The notes under the pieces were generated by a model. The model was not told where the DNA came from, did no database searches, and was given only the letters and a program-made list of their open reading frames with translations. A DNA stretch of 64,000 nt, from assembly GCF_004745825.1 (NCBI RefSeq), contig NZ_SRLA01000002.1:372001-436000 (forward strand), read 5' to 3'. How positions within the stretch are numbered: position 1 is the stretch's first letter; every line of letters starts with the position of its first letter. Origin of the DNA: Hymenobacter fodinae (GTDB taxonomy: Bacteria > Bacteroidota > Bacteroidia > Cytophagales > Hymenobacteraceae). The translations under genes and the position numbers were made by a program. This document shows positions 17,087 through 26,560 of this stretch, in pieces.

Positions 17087-18439
17087 TTACAGTCCGTACT
17101 CCTGAATTTTGCGGTAGAGCGTCTTGGTTCCGATGCCGAGCTGGCGGGCCGCTTCCATCTTGTTACCGCCGGTTTCGTGCAGCACGAGCCTGATCTGCCG
17201 CTTCTCCATCGTGCGCAACGTGCGGTCGGAGGCTTCGTCGGTGGTGGGCTCTGGGGCGAAATGGTGAAACTCGGCAGGCAGGTCGTCGGTGGTAAGGGTG
17301 TCACCGTCGGCGAGGATGGCGGCGCGCTCCAGCACGTTCTTTAGTTCCCGCACGTTGCCGCGCCAGTCGTGGCGGCGCAGCTGGTCCAGGGCCTCGGGCT
17401 CTAGGCCACTCAGGCGGCGCCGCAGCTTGGCCGCAAAGAACTGCAGGAAGTAGTTGGCCAGCTCATCTACATCCTCGCGCCGCTCATTCAGGCCCGGCAC
17501 CGGCACCGTGAATACGGAAAGACGGTAGTACAAATCGGGGCGGAAGTGGCCTAGCTCGGCTTCTTGGCGCAGGTTGCGGTTGGTGGCAGCCACAATACGT
17601 ACGTTTACAGTGGTAGGCTTGGTATCACCCAGCTTGGTAAACTGTTGAGTCTCGAGTACCCGCAGGAACTTGGCCTGCACATTCAGCTCCAGCTCCCCAA
17701 TTTCATCCAGAAACAAGGTGCCGCTGTTGGCTTCTTCCAGCAGGCCTTTTTTATCGGCCAGCGCCCCCGTAAAGGCACCCTTGCGGTAGCCAAACAGCTC
17801 CGACTCCAGTAAATCTTTGGGGAAGGCCGAGCAGTTTACCGCCACAAAGGGCTTGCTGCGGCGCGCACTGGCCTGGTGGATGGCCTGGGCAAACAACTCC
17901 TTTCCCGAGCCGGTAGGACCCTCCAACAGCACGGTACTGTCGGTAGGGGCGGCGCGTTGAGCCAGCTTTTTAGCCTGCGTCAGTGCCGCTGAGTGGCCTA
18001 TCATGCTCTCGAAGCTGTACTGCGCGCCTACTTTCTTTTCCAGGTCGGCCACCCGCCGCTGCAACCGCGCTTTCTCGGCGGCCCGGTCTACCACTACCAC
18101 TAGCTGGTCATCAGAGTCGCCCTTAGTCAGGTAGTCGAAAGCGCCTTCCTTCATGGCCCGCACGCCGTCGGGAATGGTGCCGTAAGCGGTTAGCAGAATA
18201 ACCTCTGCCAGCGGTGCGACCTGCTTGTAACGGGGCAGCAGGTCGAGGCCGTAGCCGTCAGGCAGCTTCACATCTGATAGCACAACCAGCACTTCCTCCG
18301 CGTACTGCCGCAGCGTTTCCAGGCCCCGGCGGGCATCGGGGGCTTGCAGCACCGTGTAGCCCTCCAGTTCCAGCATGCGGCTGATGGCCTGGCGAAGCGT
18401 TGTTTCGTCGTCGATAAGTAGCAAAGTGCCGGTGGGCAT
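17087..18439 (-). CDS. Sigma-54-dependent response regulator (NtrC family)
   Basis: The 450-residue product has a receiver domain (1-120, phospho-acceptor Asp56 in SDVKLPDGYG), a linker with a coiled coil, and an AAA+ domain. The AAA+ domain carries Walker A EGPTGSGKE, the sigma-54 contact loop KGAFTGA and the arginine-finger region. A Fis-type helix-turn-helix (NKMEAARQLGIGTKTLYRKI) ends the protein. It activates promoters read by RpoN. It lies just upstream of the TlpA gene and the kdp operon. Because no KdpE is present, it is the best candidate to regulate kdp with the kinase at 6311-8077. Start at 18439 by family alignment. Confidence 0.94.
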   Translation of the reverse strand: MPTGTLLLIDDETTLRQAISRMLELEGYTVLQAPDARRGLETLRQYAEEVLVVLSDVKLPDGYGLDLLPRYKQVAPLAEVILLTAYGTIPDGVRAMKEGAFDYLTKGDSDDQLVVVVDRAAEKARLQRRVADLEKKVGAQYSFESMIGHSAALTQAKKLAQRAAPTDSTVLLEGPTGSGKELFAQAIHQASARRSKPFVAVNCSAFPKDLLESELFGYRKGAFTGALADKKGLLEEANSGTLFLDEIGELELNVQAKFLRVLETQQFTKLGDTKPTTVNVRIVAATNRNLRQEAELGHFRPDLYYRLSVFTVPVPGLNERREDVDELANYFLQFFAAKLRRRLSGLEPEALDQLRRHDWRGNVRELKNVLERAAILADGDTLTTDDLPAEFHHFAPEPTTDEASDRTLRTMEKRQIRLVLHETGGNKMEAARQLGIGTKTLYRKIQEYGL

Positions 18440-18514
18440 AGAAAAAGGAGAGGGGGGTGAGCTATTGGCGGGCAAGGTAGGTAGCCCAACGCAACTGCTA
18501 GGCCCACCAACCAC

Positions 18515-18550
18515 AAAAAAGCCCGCTGCTCCAAGACAAGAGCAGCGGGC
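18515..18550 (-). terminator. Terminator after the Lys/Ala-rich gene
   Basis: An 11-bp perfect stem GCCCGCTGCTC / GAGCAGCGGGC. The A6 run at 18515-18520 gives a U-run on the minus strand. Confidence 0.85.
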
Positions 18551-18571
18551 CAGATTGGCAGCAACAAGAGA

Positions 18572-19192
18572 TTATTGCACCGAATCGGAGGTGGTACCTT
18601 CGCCTGCTTGTGCTACGCCGTTGCTGTTTTGGTTAGGAGAAGCGGACTTGCTGTTTGCAGGGCGAGTGCGGTTAGTGGTGGTGGCCGTCGGCCGCTTAGC
18701 CACTGGCCTAGGCCGTGCCGCCGTCGGGGCCGCCACTACGGGCGGTGCTGCGGCTGGTTTAGCCGCCGGCCGGGAGCGGGGCGCCGTTGTGGGAGCCACT
18801 TGAGCAGCTACATCGGTCGAAATGCTGTCGGATGCGGCGAGGGTGCCGTTTTCGCGGTGTTGCACAATAGAATGCAGGGCCTGCTCAAACAGACGCTCCG
18901 TATCGGCGTCGAGGCGACGGGTGGCTTCCTTCACCACTTCCTCGAGCTTGGCTTTGGTTTCCTTCCGGATACGCTTCACCATTTCTTTCATGCGCGCATC
19001 CAGCTCTTTCTGCAACTGCTTAGCGGCCGTTTTGAGCGCTTTCTTCTGATCTGATTTTTTACCGGTGCGGGGGTCAGAAAGCTCGGCAGTGCCAGCTTGC
19101 GCGTTTTTCGCCGCCTTGCGCTCCGCCTTTTCCGCGGCGTTCTTCTCCTTTTTGCCCTTTTTGGCGGGTTTCTCCTGATCGGTGTTTTTCAT
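18572..19192 (-). CDS. Lys/Ala-rich low-complexity protein of unknown function
   Basis: A 206-residue product with three zones. Residues 1-60 are Lys/Ala-rich and strongly basic. Residues about 60-110 form a predicted amphipathic coiled coil (KQLQKELDARMKEMVKRIRK). A Pro/Ala/Thr/Arg-rich disordered tail runs to residue 206. The ends resemble histone-H1-like tails, so nucleic-acid binding is possible, but I recognise no domain. It has no signal peptide. It has its own terminator and is divergent from metG. Confidence 0.6.
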   Translation of the reverse strand: MKNTDQEKPAKKGKKEKNAAEKAERKAAKNAQAGTAELSDPRTGKKSDQKKALKTAAKQLQKELDARMKEMVKRIRKETKAKLEEVVKEATRRLDADTERLFEQALHSIVQHRENGTLAASDSISTDVAAQVAPTTAPRSRPAAKPAAAPPVVAAPTAARPRPVAKRPTATTTNRTRPANSKSASPNQNSNGVAQAGEGTTSDSVQ

Positions 19193-19408
19193 GACGAAAT
19201 AAGAGTGAGGGGGTAGTCAGGTGCGGGGGATGGTTGCAGTAGATACGAGTAAACTCCGCAGTAGTCTGTTAAATATAGAAGGATTTGCAGGTTCATTTGT
19301 TTATAGAATACTCACCGCGCACCTTTCCTCTTTTTTACTCGTTCCTTTGCGCCCGAATAGTCTGCTCCCGGTGGCCTAGCTCATTTCTGAATTTCCGAAT
19401 TCTCTCAC

Positions 19409-21454
19409 ATGTCCAGCATTCCCCAACGCTATACCGTTACGGCGGCCCTGCCGTACGCCAACGGCCCCGTACACATCGGCCACCTAGCCGGCGTATACCT
19501 GCCCGCCGATATTTATGTGCGCTACCTGCGCGCCCAGCAACGCGACGTAAAATTCATCTGTGGTTCCGATGAGCACGGCGTGCCCATTACCATCCGGGCC
19601 CAGAAAGAAGGCGTCACGCCCCAGCAAGTAGTTGATAAGTACCACGCCATCATCCGCGACTCGTTCCAGGATTTCGGCGTGTCGTTCGATATCTATTCGC
19701 GCACTTCCTCCAAAACCCACAGCGAGGTAGCTAGCGGCTTCTTCAAGAAGCTGTATGAGGATGGAAAGTTCATTGAGCAAACCTCGCAGCAGTACTATGA
19801 TGAGAAGGCCGACCAGTTCTTGGCCGACCGCTACATTGTGGGCACTTGCCCCAACTGCGGCAATGAAAATGCCTACGGTGACCAGTGCGAGAAGTGCGGC
19901 TCCTCGCTGAGCCCGACCGAGCTGATTAACCCACGCTCCATGCTCTCCGGTAACCAGCCTGTGCTGCGCGAAACCAAGCACTGGTACCTTCCCCTCGATC
20001 AGTACGAGCCCTGGCTGCGCGAGTGGATTGTGGAAGGCCACAAGCAGGACTGGAAAACCAACGTGTACGGCCAATGCAAGAGCTGGATTGACCAAGGCCT
20101 GCACCCCCGCGCCGTGACCCGCGACTTGGACTGGGGCGTACCCGTACCGGTGCCTGGCGCCGAGGGTAAAGTGCTCTACGTGTGGTTTGATGCGCCCATT
20201 GGCTACATTTCGGCTACCAAAGACCTGCTGCCCGACACCTGGGAAACCTACTGGAAAGACCAGGGCACCAAGCTGGTGCACTTCATCGGTAAGGATAACA
20301 TCGTCTTCCACTGCATCATCTTCCCCACGATGCTGAAGGCCCACGGCGACTACATCCTGCCCGATAACGTGCCCGCTAACGAGTTCCTGAATCTGGAAGG
20401 CGACAAGATCAGCACCTCGCGTAACTGGGCCGTGTGGCTGCACGAGTACCTGCAGGATTTCCCCGGCCAGGCCGATGTACTGCGCTACGTACTCTGCGCC
20501 AACGCCCCCGAAACCAAGGACAACGACTTTACTTGGAAGGATTTTCAGGCGCGCAATAACAACGAGCTGGTAGCCAACCTCGGCAACTTCGTGAACCGCG
20601 CGCTGGTGCTCACCCACAAGTTCTTCGGAGGGCAGGTGCCCGCCGCCGTGGGCTTCACCACCGAGGACGAGGATGTGCTAGGCCAGTTGCGGGAGTTCCC
20701 GCAGCGCATCGGCGACCTGATTGAGGCCTACCGCTTCCGTGATGCGCTCAACGAGCTGATGAATTTGACCCGCCTCGGCAACAAGTACCTCGCCGACACC
20801 GAGCCCTGGAAACTCATCAAGTCGGATGAAGCTCGCACCGGTACGGTCCTGCACGTGGCGCTGCAGCTGGCCGCCAGCCTCGTAACGCTCATGGAGCCCT
20901 TCCTGCCGTACTCGGCCCAGAAGCTAGGCCACATGCTGAACCTCGCGCCCGGTACCTGGCCTAGCGCCGGCCGCCCCGACGCGCTGGCTGCCGGTCACCA
21001 GCTAGGCGAAGCGGCCCTGCTCTTCACCAAAATTGAAGACGCCACCGTGGAAGCCCAGGTGCAAAAGCTGCTCGATACCAAAAAGGCTAACGAACTGGCC
21101 GCCGCCAAAGCTGCACCAGCTAAGGAAGACGTCAGCTTCGAGCAGTTCCAGACCATGGACCTACGTATCGGCACTATCGTAGCTGCCGAAAAAGTAGCCA
21201 AAACTAAAAAGCTCCTTAAGCTGAGCGTAGACCTTGGTTTCGATGAGCCCCGCACCATCGTCTCGGGCATTGCCGAGCACTTCCTGCCCGAGGCCCTTGT
21301 AGGCCAGCAAGTGCAAGTTCTCCTGAACCTCGCGCCCCGCGAAATCAAAGGCATACAAAGCCAAGGCATGCTCCTCATGGCCGAAAACGCCGATGGTGTG
21401 CTGAGCCTCATGCAGCCCAGCAGCCCCGTGCGACCTGGTTCGGGAGTGGCCTAG
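19409..21454 (+). CDS. metG: Methionyl-tRNA synthetase with C-terminal tRNA-binding domain
   Basis: The 681-residue enzyme charges tRNA-Met for translation. The class I HIGH motif appears in [13 protein letters not shown] and the KMSKS equivalent as [10 protein letters not shown] zinc knuckle CPNC...CEKC is present near residue 150. The anticodon-binding helices are followed by an EMAP/Trbp111-like domain (from about 575: [20 protein letters not shown]) that aids tRNA binding and dimerisation. The gene ends in GTGGCCTAG (Val-Ala-stop). It is divergent from the Lys/Ala-rich gene. Confidence 0.98.
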   Translation: MSSIPQRYTVTAALPYANGPVHIGHLAGVYLPADIYVRYLRAQQRDVKFICGSDEHGVPITIRAQKEGVTPQQVVDKYHAIIRDSFQDFGVSFDIYSRTSSKTHSEVASGFFKKLYEDGKFIEQTSQQYYDEKADQFLADRYIVGTCPNCGNENAYGDQCEKCGSSLSPTELINPRSMLSGNQPVLRETKHWYLPLDQYEPWLREWIVEGHKQDWKTNVYGQCKSWIDQGLHPRAVTRDLDWGVPVPVPGAEGKVLYVWFDAPIGYISATKDLLPDTWETYWKDQGTKLVHFIGKDNIVFHCIIFPTMLKAHGDYILPDNVPANEFLNLEGDKISTSRNWAVWLHEYLQDFPGQADVLRYVLCANAPETKDNDFTWKDFQARNNNELVANLGNFVNRALVLTHKFFGGQVPAAVGFTTEDEDVLGQLREFPQRIGDLIEAYRFRDALNELMNLTRLGNKYLADTEPWKLIKSDEARTGTVLHVALQLAASLVTLMEPFLPYSAQKLGHMLNLAPGTWPSAGRPDALAAGHQLGEAALLFTKIEDATVEAQVQKLLDTKKANELAAAKAAPAKEDVSFEQFQTMDLRIGTIVAAEKVAKTKKLLKLSVDLGFDEPRTIVSGIAEHFLPEALVGQQVQVLLNLAPREIKGIQSQGMLLMAENADGVLSLMQPSSPVRPGSGVA

Positions 21455-21474
21455 AAGGTACCTCATCTGCCAGC

Positions 21475-21502
21475 CTCCTCTCCCCATAGAGGGGGGAGCC
21501 TG
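21475..21502. repeat. CTCCTCTCCC-ATAGAGG repeat, copy 1
   Basis: CCTCCTCTCCCCATAGAGG followed by a G-rich tail. The same word with small changes recurs at 21587-21626, on the other side of the metG/pth terminator. Confidence 0.55.
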
Positions 21503-21533
21503 CCCTCAAGTCTAGTACTGCGCATATCCGTGT

Positions 21534-21575
21534 AAACAAACGAGCCGCTGATGCATTAGCGGCTTGTTTGTTTTA
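21534..21575. terminator. Bidirectional terminator between metG and pth
   Basis: A 16-bp stem (AAACAAACGAGCCGCT / AGCGGCTTGTTTGTTT, one G-T pair) with an 8-base loop. It lies between two convergent genes. Confidence 0.85.
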
Positions 21576-21586
21576 TGGGTATTTGG

Positions 21587-21626
21587 CTTCTCCTCTCCCA
21601 TAGAGGAGGGGGGCAGGGGGAGAGGT
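21587..21626. repeat. CTCCTCTCCC-ATAGAGG repeat, copy 2
   Basis: CTCCTCTCCCATAGAGGAGG plus a G-rich tail, matching the copy at 21475-21502. It ends at the pth stop codon. Confidence 0.55.
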
Positions 21627-21628
21627 CC

Positions 21629-22192
21629 CTATTTTACATTAACCACGTTCATGGCGCGCTCTAGGCCTACGGTGCCAAACAGCAGTACGGCTTCTGCCGC
21701 TTTCTCTAAACGGCCTTCCAGATCAATCTTTTCATCGGCTGAGAATGGGCTGAGCACGTAATCAACCTGCCGGCCTTTGCTGAACGTGGCATCAATGCCG
21801 AAGCGCAGGCGGGCGTACTCGTCAGAGCCGAGCGTTTCCTGGATGTGCTTGAGGCCGTTCTGCCCGCCCGCCGAGCCTTTGCCCTTCAGGCGCAGCTTGC
21901 CGAAGGGGAGGGCCAGATCATCAGTTACCACCAGCATCTGCTCCTTCGGGATTTTGAGCGTGCTCAGCCAGTGCGCGGCAGCTTTGCCGCTCAGGTTCAT
22001 GTACGTGGTAGGCTTGGCTAGCACAAACGTGTGGCCTTTGTGCTTGATTTCGGTAGTGAAGGCGTGGCGGCCCAGTTCAAAGCTGGCGTCGTGCTTCTTG
22101 GCCAGGTAGTCGCCCACCATAAAGCCCACGTTGTGCCGCGTATCGGCGTACTCCGGCCCAATGTTGCCCAGGCACAGAACAAGAAACTTCAT
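21629..22192 (-). CDS. pth: Peptidyl-tRNA hydrolase
   Basis: The 187-residue enzyme frees tRNAs from prematurely released peptidyl-tRNA. Family motifs are LCLGNIGPEYADTRHNVGF (catalytic His in RHNVGF), KPTTYMNLSGKA, VTDDLALPFGKLRLKGKGSA and GGQNGLKHI. The start MKFLVLCLGN at 22192 fits the family. It lies downstream of rplY on the same strand, the order seen in many bacteria (rplY-pth). A structured 214-base spacer separates the two. Confidence 0.97.
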   Translation of the reverse strand: MKFLVLCLGNIGPEYADTRHNVGFMVGDYLAKKHDASFELGRHAFTTEIKHKGHTFVLAKPTTYMNLSGKAAAHWLSTLKIPKEQMLVVTDDLALPFGKLRLKGKGSAGGQNGLKHIQETLGSDEYARLRFGIDATFSKGRQVDYVLSPFSADEKIDLEGRLEKAAEAVLLFGTVGLERAMNVVNVK

Positions 22193-22194
22193 AC

Positions 22195-22407
22195 AATCAC
22201 GGATTTAGACGGATTAAACGGATGGCACGGATTCGGGTGTCGGCTTACGGCTGCAGCAAAGGCATGGGAGAGGCCTAGGCCAGTGCAACGGCGCCAATGA
22301 GCAGACAAGAAAAAAGCCGCTCTGCGAGAGCAGAACGGCTTTTTCGGTCGACGGAAGAACTCGGGCACGATATCGTGTAATCCGAAAATCCGTCTGAATC
22401 CGTGATT
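22195..22407. repeat. Inverted AATCACGGATT repeats bounding the pth/rplY gap
   Basis: A 21-base motif of the form AATCACGGATTyAGACGG plus ATT begins at 22195. Its inverted copy, with one mismatch, ends at 22407. The arms sit exactly at the pth start and the rplY stop. No target-site duplication is visible. Confidence 0.55.
22310..22345. terminator. Terminator after rplY
   Basis: AAAAAGCCG-TCTGC pairs with GCAGA-CGGCTTTTT around a GAGA tetraloop. A- and T-runs on the two sides make it bidirectional. Confidence 0.85.
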
Positions 22408-22979
22408 TATTTGTCGGCCTGCATCTGGCCTTTCAGAGCACGTGGGATGGTTACCGTGGCGATAGGAGCCAGCGGGTTGGTGAGGATGGTGTAGCCCTGA
22501 GGCTCAACCTTGTTCACCTTCACCGATTTGCCCAGCTCCAGGTCCGAGATGTTAACTTCTACTGAATCGGGCAGGTTTTCGGGAGTAGCCTTCACTTTTA
22601 GCTTACGCAGCTTGCTAACCAGCTTACCACCAGCCAGAACGCCGGGCGAAACGCCAACGAACTTAACAGGAACTTCCATTTTCACTTCTTTGCCTTCCTG
22701 CAGCTCTAGGAAGTCAACGTGCAACAGCATTTCGTTCACGGGGTGGAACTGAGCGTCCTGCACGATAGCGCGACGGATGTCGCCTTCGATGTTCAGCTCA
22801 ACGATGTGAACTTCAGGAGTGTACAACAGTTCGCGGAAGAGGATAGCGGGAGCAGAGAAGTGAATTTGCTCGGTGCCGCCGTACAGTACGCAAGGAACGT
22901 ACGAGTCCAGGCGCAGCGCCTTGGCGTCCTTCTTACCGAGATTCGCTCTTTTAAACCCTACAATCTCGAGGCTTTTCAT
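22407..22979 (-). CDS. rplY: 50S ribosomal protein L25 (Ctc form)
   Basis: The 190-residue long form of L25/Ctc binds 5S rRNA. The N-terminal L25 domain (MKSLEIVGFKRANLGKKDAK..., PCVLYGG) is followed by the C-terminal beta domain (PVKFVGVSPGVLAGG, LPDSVEVNISDLELG). Length is normal for Ctc proteins. It is transcribed toward pth. A -7 box (TATCTTTG) lies at 23032-23039. Confidence 0.97.
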   Translation of the reverse strand: MKSLEIVGFKRANLGKKDAKALRLDSYVPCVLYGGTEQIHFSAPAILFRELLYTPEVHIVELNIEGDIRRAIVQDAQFHPVNEMLLHVDFLELQEGKEVKMEVPVKFVGVSPGVLAGGKLVSKLRKLKVKATPENLPDSVEVNISDLELGKSVKVNKVEPQGYTILTNPLAPIATVTIPRALKGQMQADK

Positions 22980-23031
22980 AAAAGTGTGCTTTTGAAGAAA
23001 TAACGCTCACCCACAGCAGGTAAACGGGCCG

Positions 23032-23039
23032 CAAAGATA
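23032..23039 (-). promoter_or_regulatory. -7 box of the rplY promoter (TATCTTTG)
   Basis: The minus strand matches TAnnTTTG 52 bases upstream of the rplY start. The -33 element is not obvious. Confidence 0.5.
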
Positions 23040-23072
23040 GGCCTATAGTTTGGGAAAGAAAAGGCTATATAT

Positions 23073-23121
23073 AAAAGAACCTCATGCAGAGCACATCCAA
23101 CTGCGCTCTGTATGAGGTTCT
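23073..23121 (-). terminator. Terminator after prs
   Basis: A long stem AGAACCTCAT-CAGAGC / GCTCTG-ATGAGGTTCT. AAAA on its left gives UUUU on the minus strand. Confidence 0.75.
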
Positions 23122-23147
23122 GACTTACTACTTAATTACCCAGAGGC

Positions 23148-24077
23148 CTAGATAAAGAGTGAGCTAATCGACTCGTGAGTCACCACATTGCGGATGGCTT
23201 GCGCGAAGAGGCCAGCCACGGAGATAACCTTGATCTTGTGGTTTTCTTCTTTTAGCGGAAGGGTGTCGGTAATTACCAGTTCTTCCAAAACGGAATTACG
23301 AATCCGCTCGTGAGCGGGGCCGCTTAACAAGCCGTGGGTAATAACCGCCCGTACTGATTTAGCACCGCGCTCCATCAGCAGCTCTGCCGCCTTACAGATG
23401 GTGCCAGCCGTATCCACAATGTCATCGACGAGGACGACGTTCATGCCGGCTACATCACCAATTACCTGCATAGAGGCAATTTCATTGGCCCGCAGGCGCA
23501 TTTTGTCGCAGACAACAATCTCAGCGCCAAATTTCTTGGCGAAGGCCCGGGTGCGCACCACGCCCCCTACGTCGGGGGAGGCGAAGATGAGATTGTCGAG
23601 ATTGAGTGACTTAATATAAGGTGCCGTTACCGTGGCCCCATCCAGATGATCCACGGGAATGTCGAAGAAGCCCTGAATCTGGCCAGCGTGTAGGTCGCAG
23701 GTCATTAGGCGGTCGGTGCCCACGCTCTGTACGATGTTCGCCACTACTTTGGCCCCGATGCTCACGCGCGGCTTGTCTTTGCGGTCTTGGCGGGCGTAGC
23801 CCATATACGGCATTACAATGTTCACCTTGTAGGCCGAGGCACGCTTAGCGGCATCTACCATCAGCATCAGTTCCATCAGGTTTTCGGCCGGCGGGTTGGT
23901 GCTCTGAATCAGAAACACCGCGCAGCCGCGCACGCTCTCATTGAAACTGGGGCCAAGCTCCGTATCGGCGAAGCGCTGGATGCTCAGGTCGCCGAGGGTC
24001 GTGCCATAGGCGGCAGCAATCTGTTCACCCAGTTCGCGGGAGGCATTACCCGCGAATATTTTTACCTGCTGTGACAT
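23148..24077 (-). CDS. prs: Ribose-phosphate pyrophosphokinase
   Basis: The 309-residue enzyme makes PRPP from ribose-5-phosphate and ATP for nucleotide, His and NAD synthesis. It shows STNPPAENLMELML, the flexible-loop RQDRKDKPR and the PRPP-binding signature VVLVDDIVDTAGT. The start at 24077 (MSQQVKIFAG) was chosen because the 31 extra residues of the longer frame are unlike the family. Its stop TAG lies inside a GGCCTAG motif. Confidence 0.98.
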   Translation of the reverse strand: MSQQVKIFAGNASRELGEQIAAAYGTTLGDLSIQRFADTELGPSFNESVRGCAVFLIQSTNPPAENLMELMLMVDAAKRASAYKVNIVMPYMGYARQDRKDKPRVSIGAKVVANIVQSVGTDRLMTCDLHAGQIQGFFDIPVDHLDGATVTAPYIKSLNLDNLIFASPDVGGVVRTRAFAKKFGAEIVVCDKMRLRANEIASMQVIGDVAGMNVVLVDDIVDTAGTICKAAELLMERGAKSVRAVITHGLLSGPAHERIRNSVLEELVITDTLPLKEENHKIKVISVAGLFAQAIRNVVTHESISSLFI

Positions 24078-24188
24078 GGGGGTAGGGGGTAGAGGAGGAA
24101 AAGTAGCCGTTCTGCGTGCGGTAAGCAGCCTAAACCGCTCAGAATTAACTGTTGAGGTTGCTTGCAGCACTCAGAATGGATAAAACTG

Positions 24189-24244
24189 AAAAAGCGAAAG
24201 GCGCCGACTCTTCCGGAAGAGGAAGAATCAGCGCCTTTCGCTTA
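24189..24244 (-). terminator. Terminator after tRNA-Gln
   Basis: The outer stem AAGCGAAAGGCGC / GCGCCTTTCGCTT encloses an inner CTCTTCC / GGAAGAG hairpin. A residues on its left give U residues on the minus strand. Confidence 0.75.
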
Positions 24245-24254
24245 ACTTAGTCGG

Positions 24255-24327
24255 TTGTCCGACCAGGGCTCGAACCTGGACTTTCTTGAATCAAAATCAA
24301 GCGTGTTGCCAGTTACACCATCGGACA
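24255..24327 (-). tRNA. tRNA-Gln (UUG anticodon)
   Basis: The minus strand folds as a cloverleaf. The acceptor stem is TGTCCGA / TCGGACA. The D-arm contains GGTGTAACTGGC. The anticodon stem CTTGA / TCAAG encloses the loop TTTTGAT with anticodon TTG. The T-arm is CCAGGTTCGAGCCCTGG. The discriminator is A, and CCA is not encoded. A full TTTG-N19-TACATTTG promoter precedes it and a terminator follows, so it is transcribed alone. Confidence 0.96.
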
Positions 24328-24369
24328 ATTTCCCTTGCGGTAACCAAGTGGTTGTGCCGTTTCGGTGTG

Positions 24370-24400
24370 CAAATGTACCAAGGCTTTTTTTCAAGGCAAA
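24370..24400 (-). promoter_or_regulatory. Promoter of tRNA-Gln (TTTG-N19-TACATTTG)
   Basis: On the minus strand, TTTG (24397-24400), 19 bases and TACATTTG (24370-24377) exactly match the Bacteroidota -33/-7 consensus. The -7 box is 42 bases before the tRNA 5' end. Confidence 0.8.
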
Positions 24401-24432
24401 TATTCTTGCAAAAATTTTTTGCGAAAGTTTAA

Positions 24433-26100
<1,668 letters not shown>

Positions 26101-26101
26101 T

Positions 26102-26176
26102 TTGGTTGTTGATTGTTGGAAGTTGATTGCCTGTCATTCAGCTTCCAACAATCAGCTGTCAACAATCAACAACCAA
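26102..26176 (+). promoter_or_regulatory. Long hairpin between atpD and atpC
   Basis: A 17-bp perfect outer stem TTGGTTGTTGATTGTTG / CAACAATCAACAACCAA plus an inner GGAAG-TGA / TCA-CTTCC stem. There is no T-run, so it looks like an mRNA processing or stability element and not a terminator. This role is inferred. Confidence 0.6.
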
Positions 26177-26180
26177 CGAT

Positions 26181-26426
26181 ATGCATCTGGAAATCATCAC
26201 GCCGGACCGGAAAGTATTTGAAGGCGAAGTTTCGTCGGCTCAGTTTCCGGGTACCGATGGACTGTTTGAAGTTCTGAACAACCACGCACCCCTTATCTCG
26301 GCCTTAAAGGCCGGTGAAGTAGTGGTGAATGGTGGCGCCGGCCGCGAGTCGTTCCGTATTGAGGGCGGCGTGGTTGAGGTGCTTCGCAACAACGTAATCG
26401 TGCTGGCTGAAGGCGCTTCGGTATAG
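26181..26426 (+). CDS. atpC: F1 ATP synthase subunit epsilon, N-terminal domain only
   Basis: The 81-residue product corresponds to the beta-sandwich of epsilon (MHLEIITPDRKVFEGEV, FPGTDGLFEVLNNHAPLISAL). The C-terminal two-helix domain that inhibits ATP hydrolysis in many bacteria is absent, giving a protein about 50 residues shorter than the E. coli type. The start at 26181 lies right after the intergenic hairpin. The open frame from 26127 reads through that hairpin and is rejected. A strong terminator follows. Confidence 0.93.
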   Translation: MHLEIITPDRKVFEGEVSSAQFPGTDGLFEVLNNHAPLISALKAGEVVVNGGAGRESFRIEGGVVEVLRNNVIVLAEGASV

Positions 26427-26446
26427 TTTAAGCCCAGACACATAAT

Positions 26447-26479
26447 AAAAAGCCTTTCCTTTGCGGGAAAGGCTTTTTT
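26447..26479 (+). terminator. Terminator after atpC
   Basis: AAAAAGCCTTTCC / GGGAAAGGCTTTTTT stem with a short loop and a T6 tail. Confidence 0.9.
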
Positions 26480-26560
26480 GCTTTTAAGCCCTGGCCTAGA
26501 GTAGCACCCACTGCTCCGCCACTACCCGTTTTCTATCTTAGCTCCGGTTTCTCACTCCGC

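Noticed and set aside
22195..22407. A complete MITE between pth and rplY
   Set aside because: The terminal repeats are inverted, but no target-site duplication is visible and the interior holds an ordinary rplY terminator.
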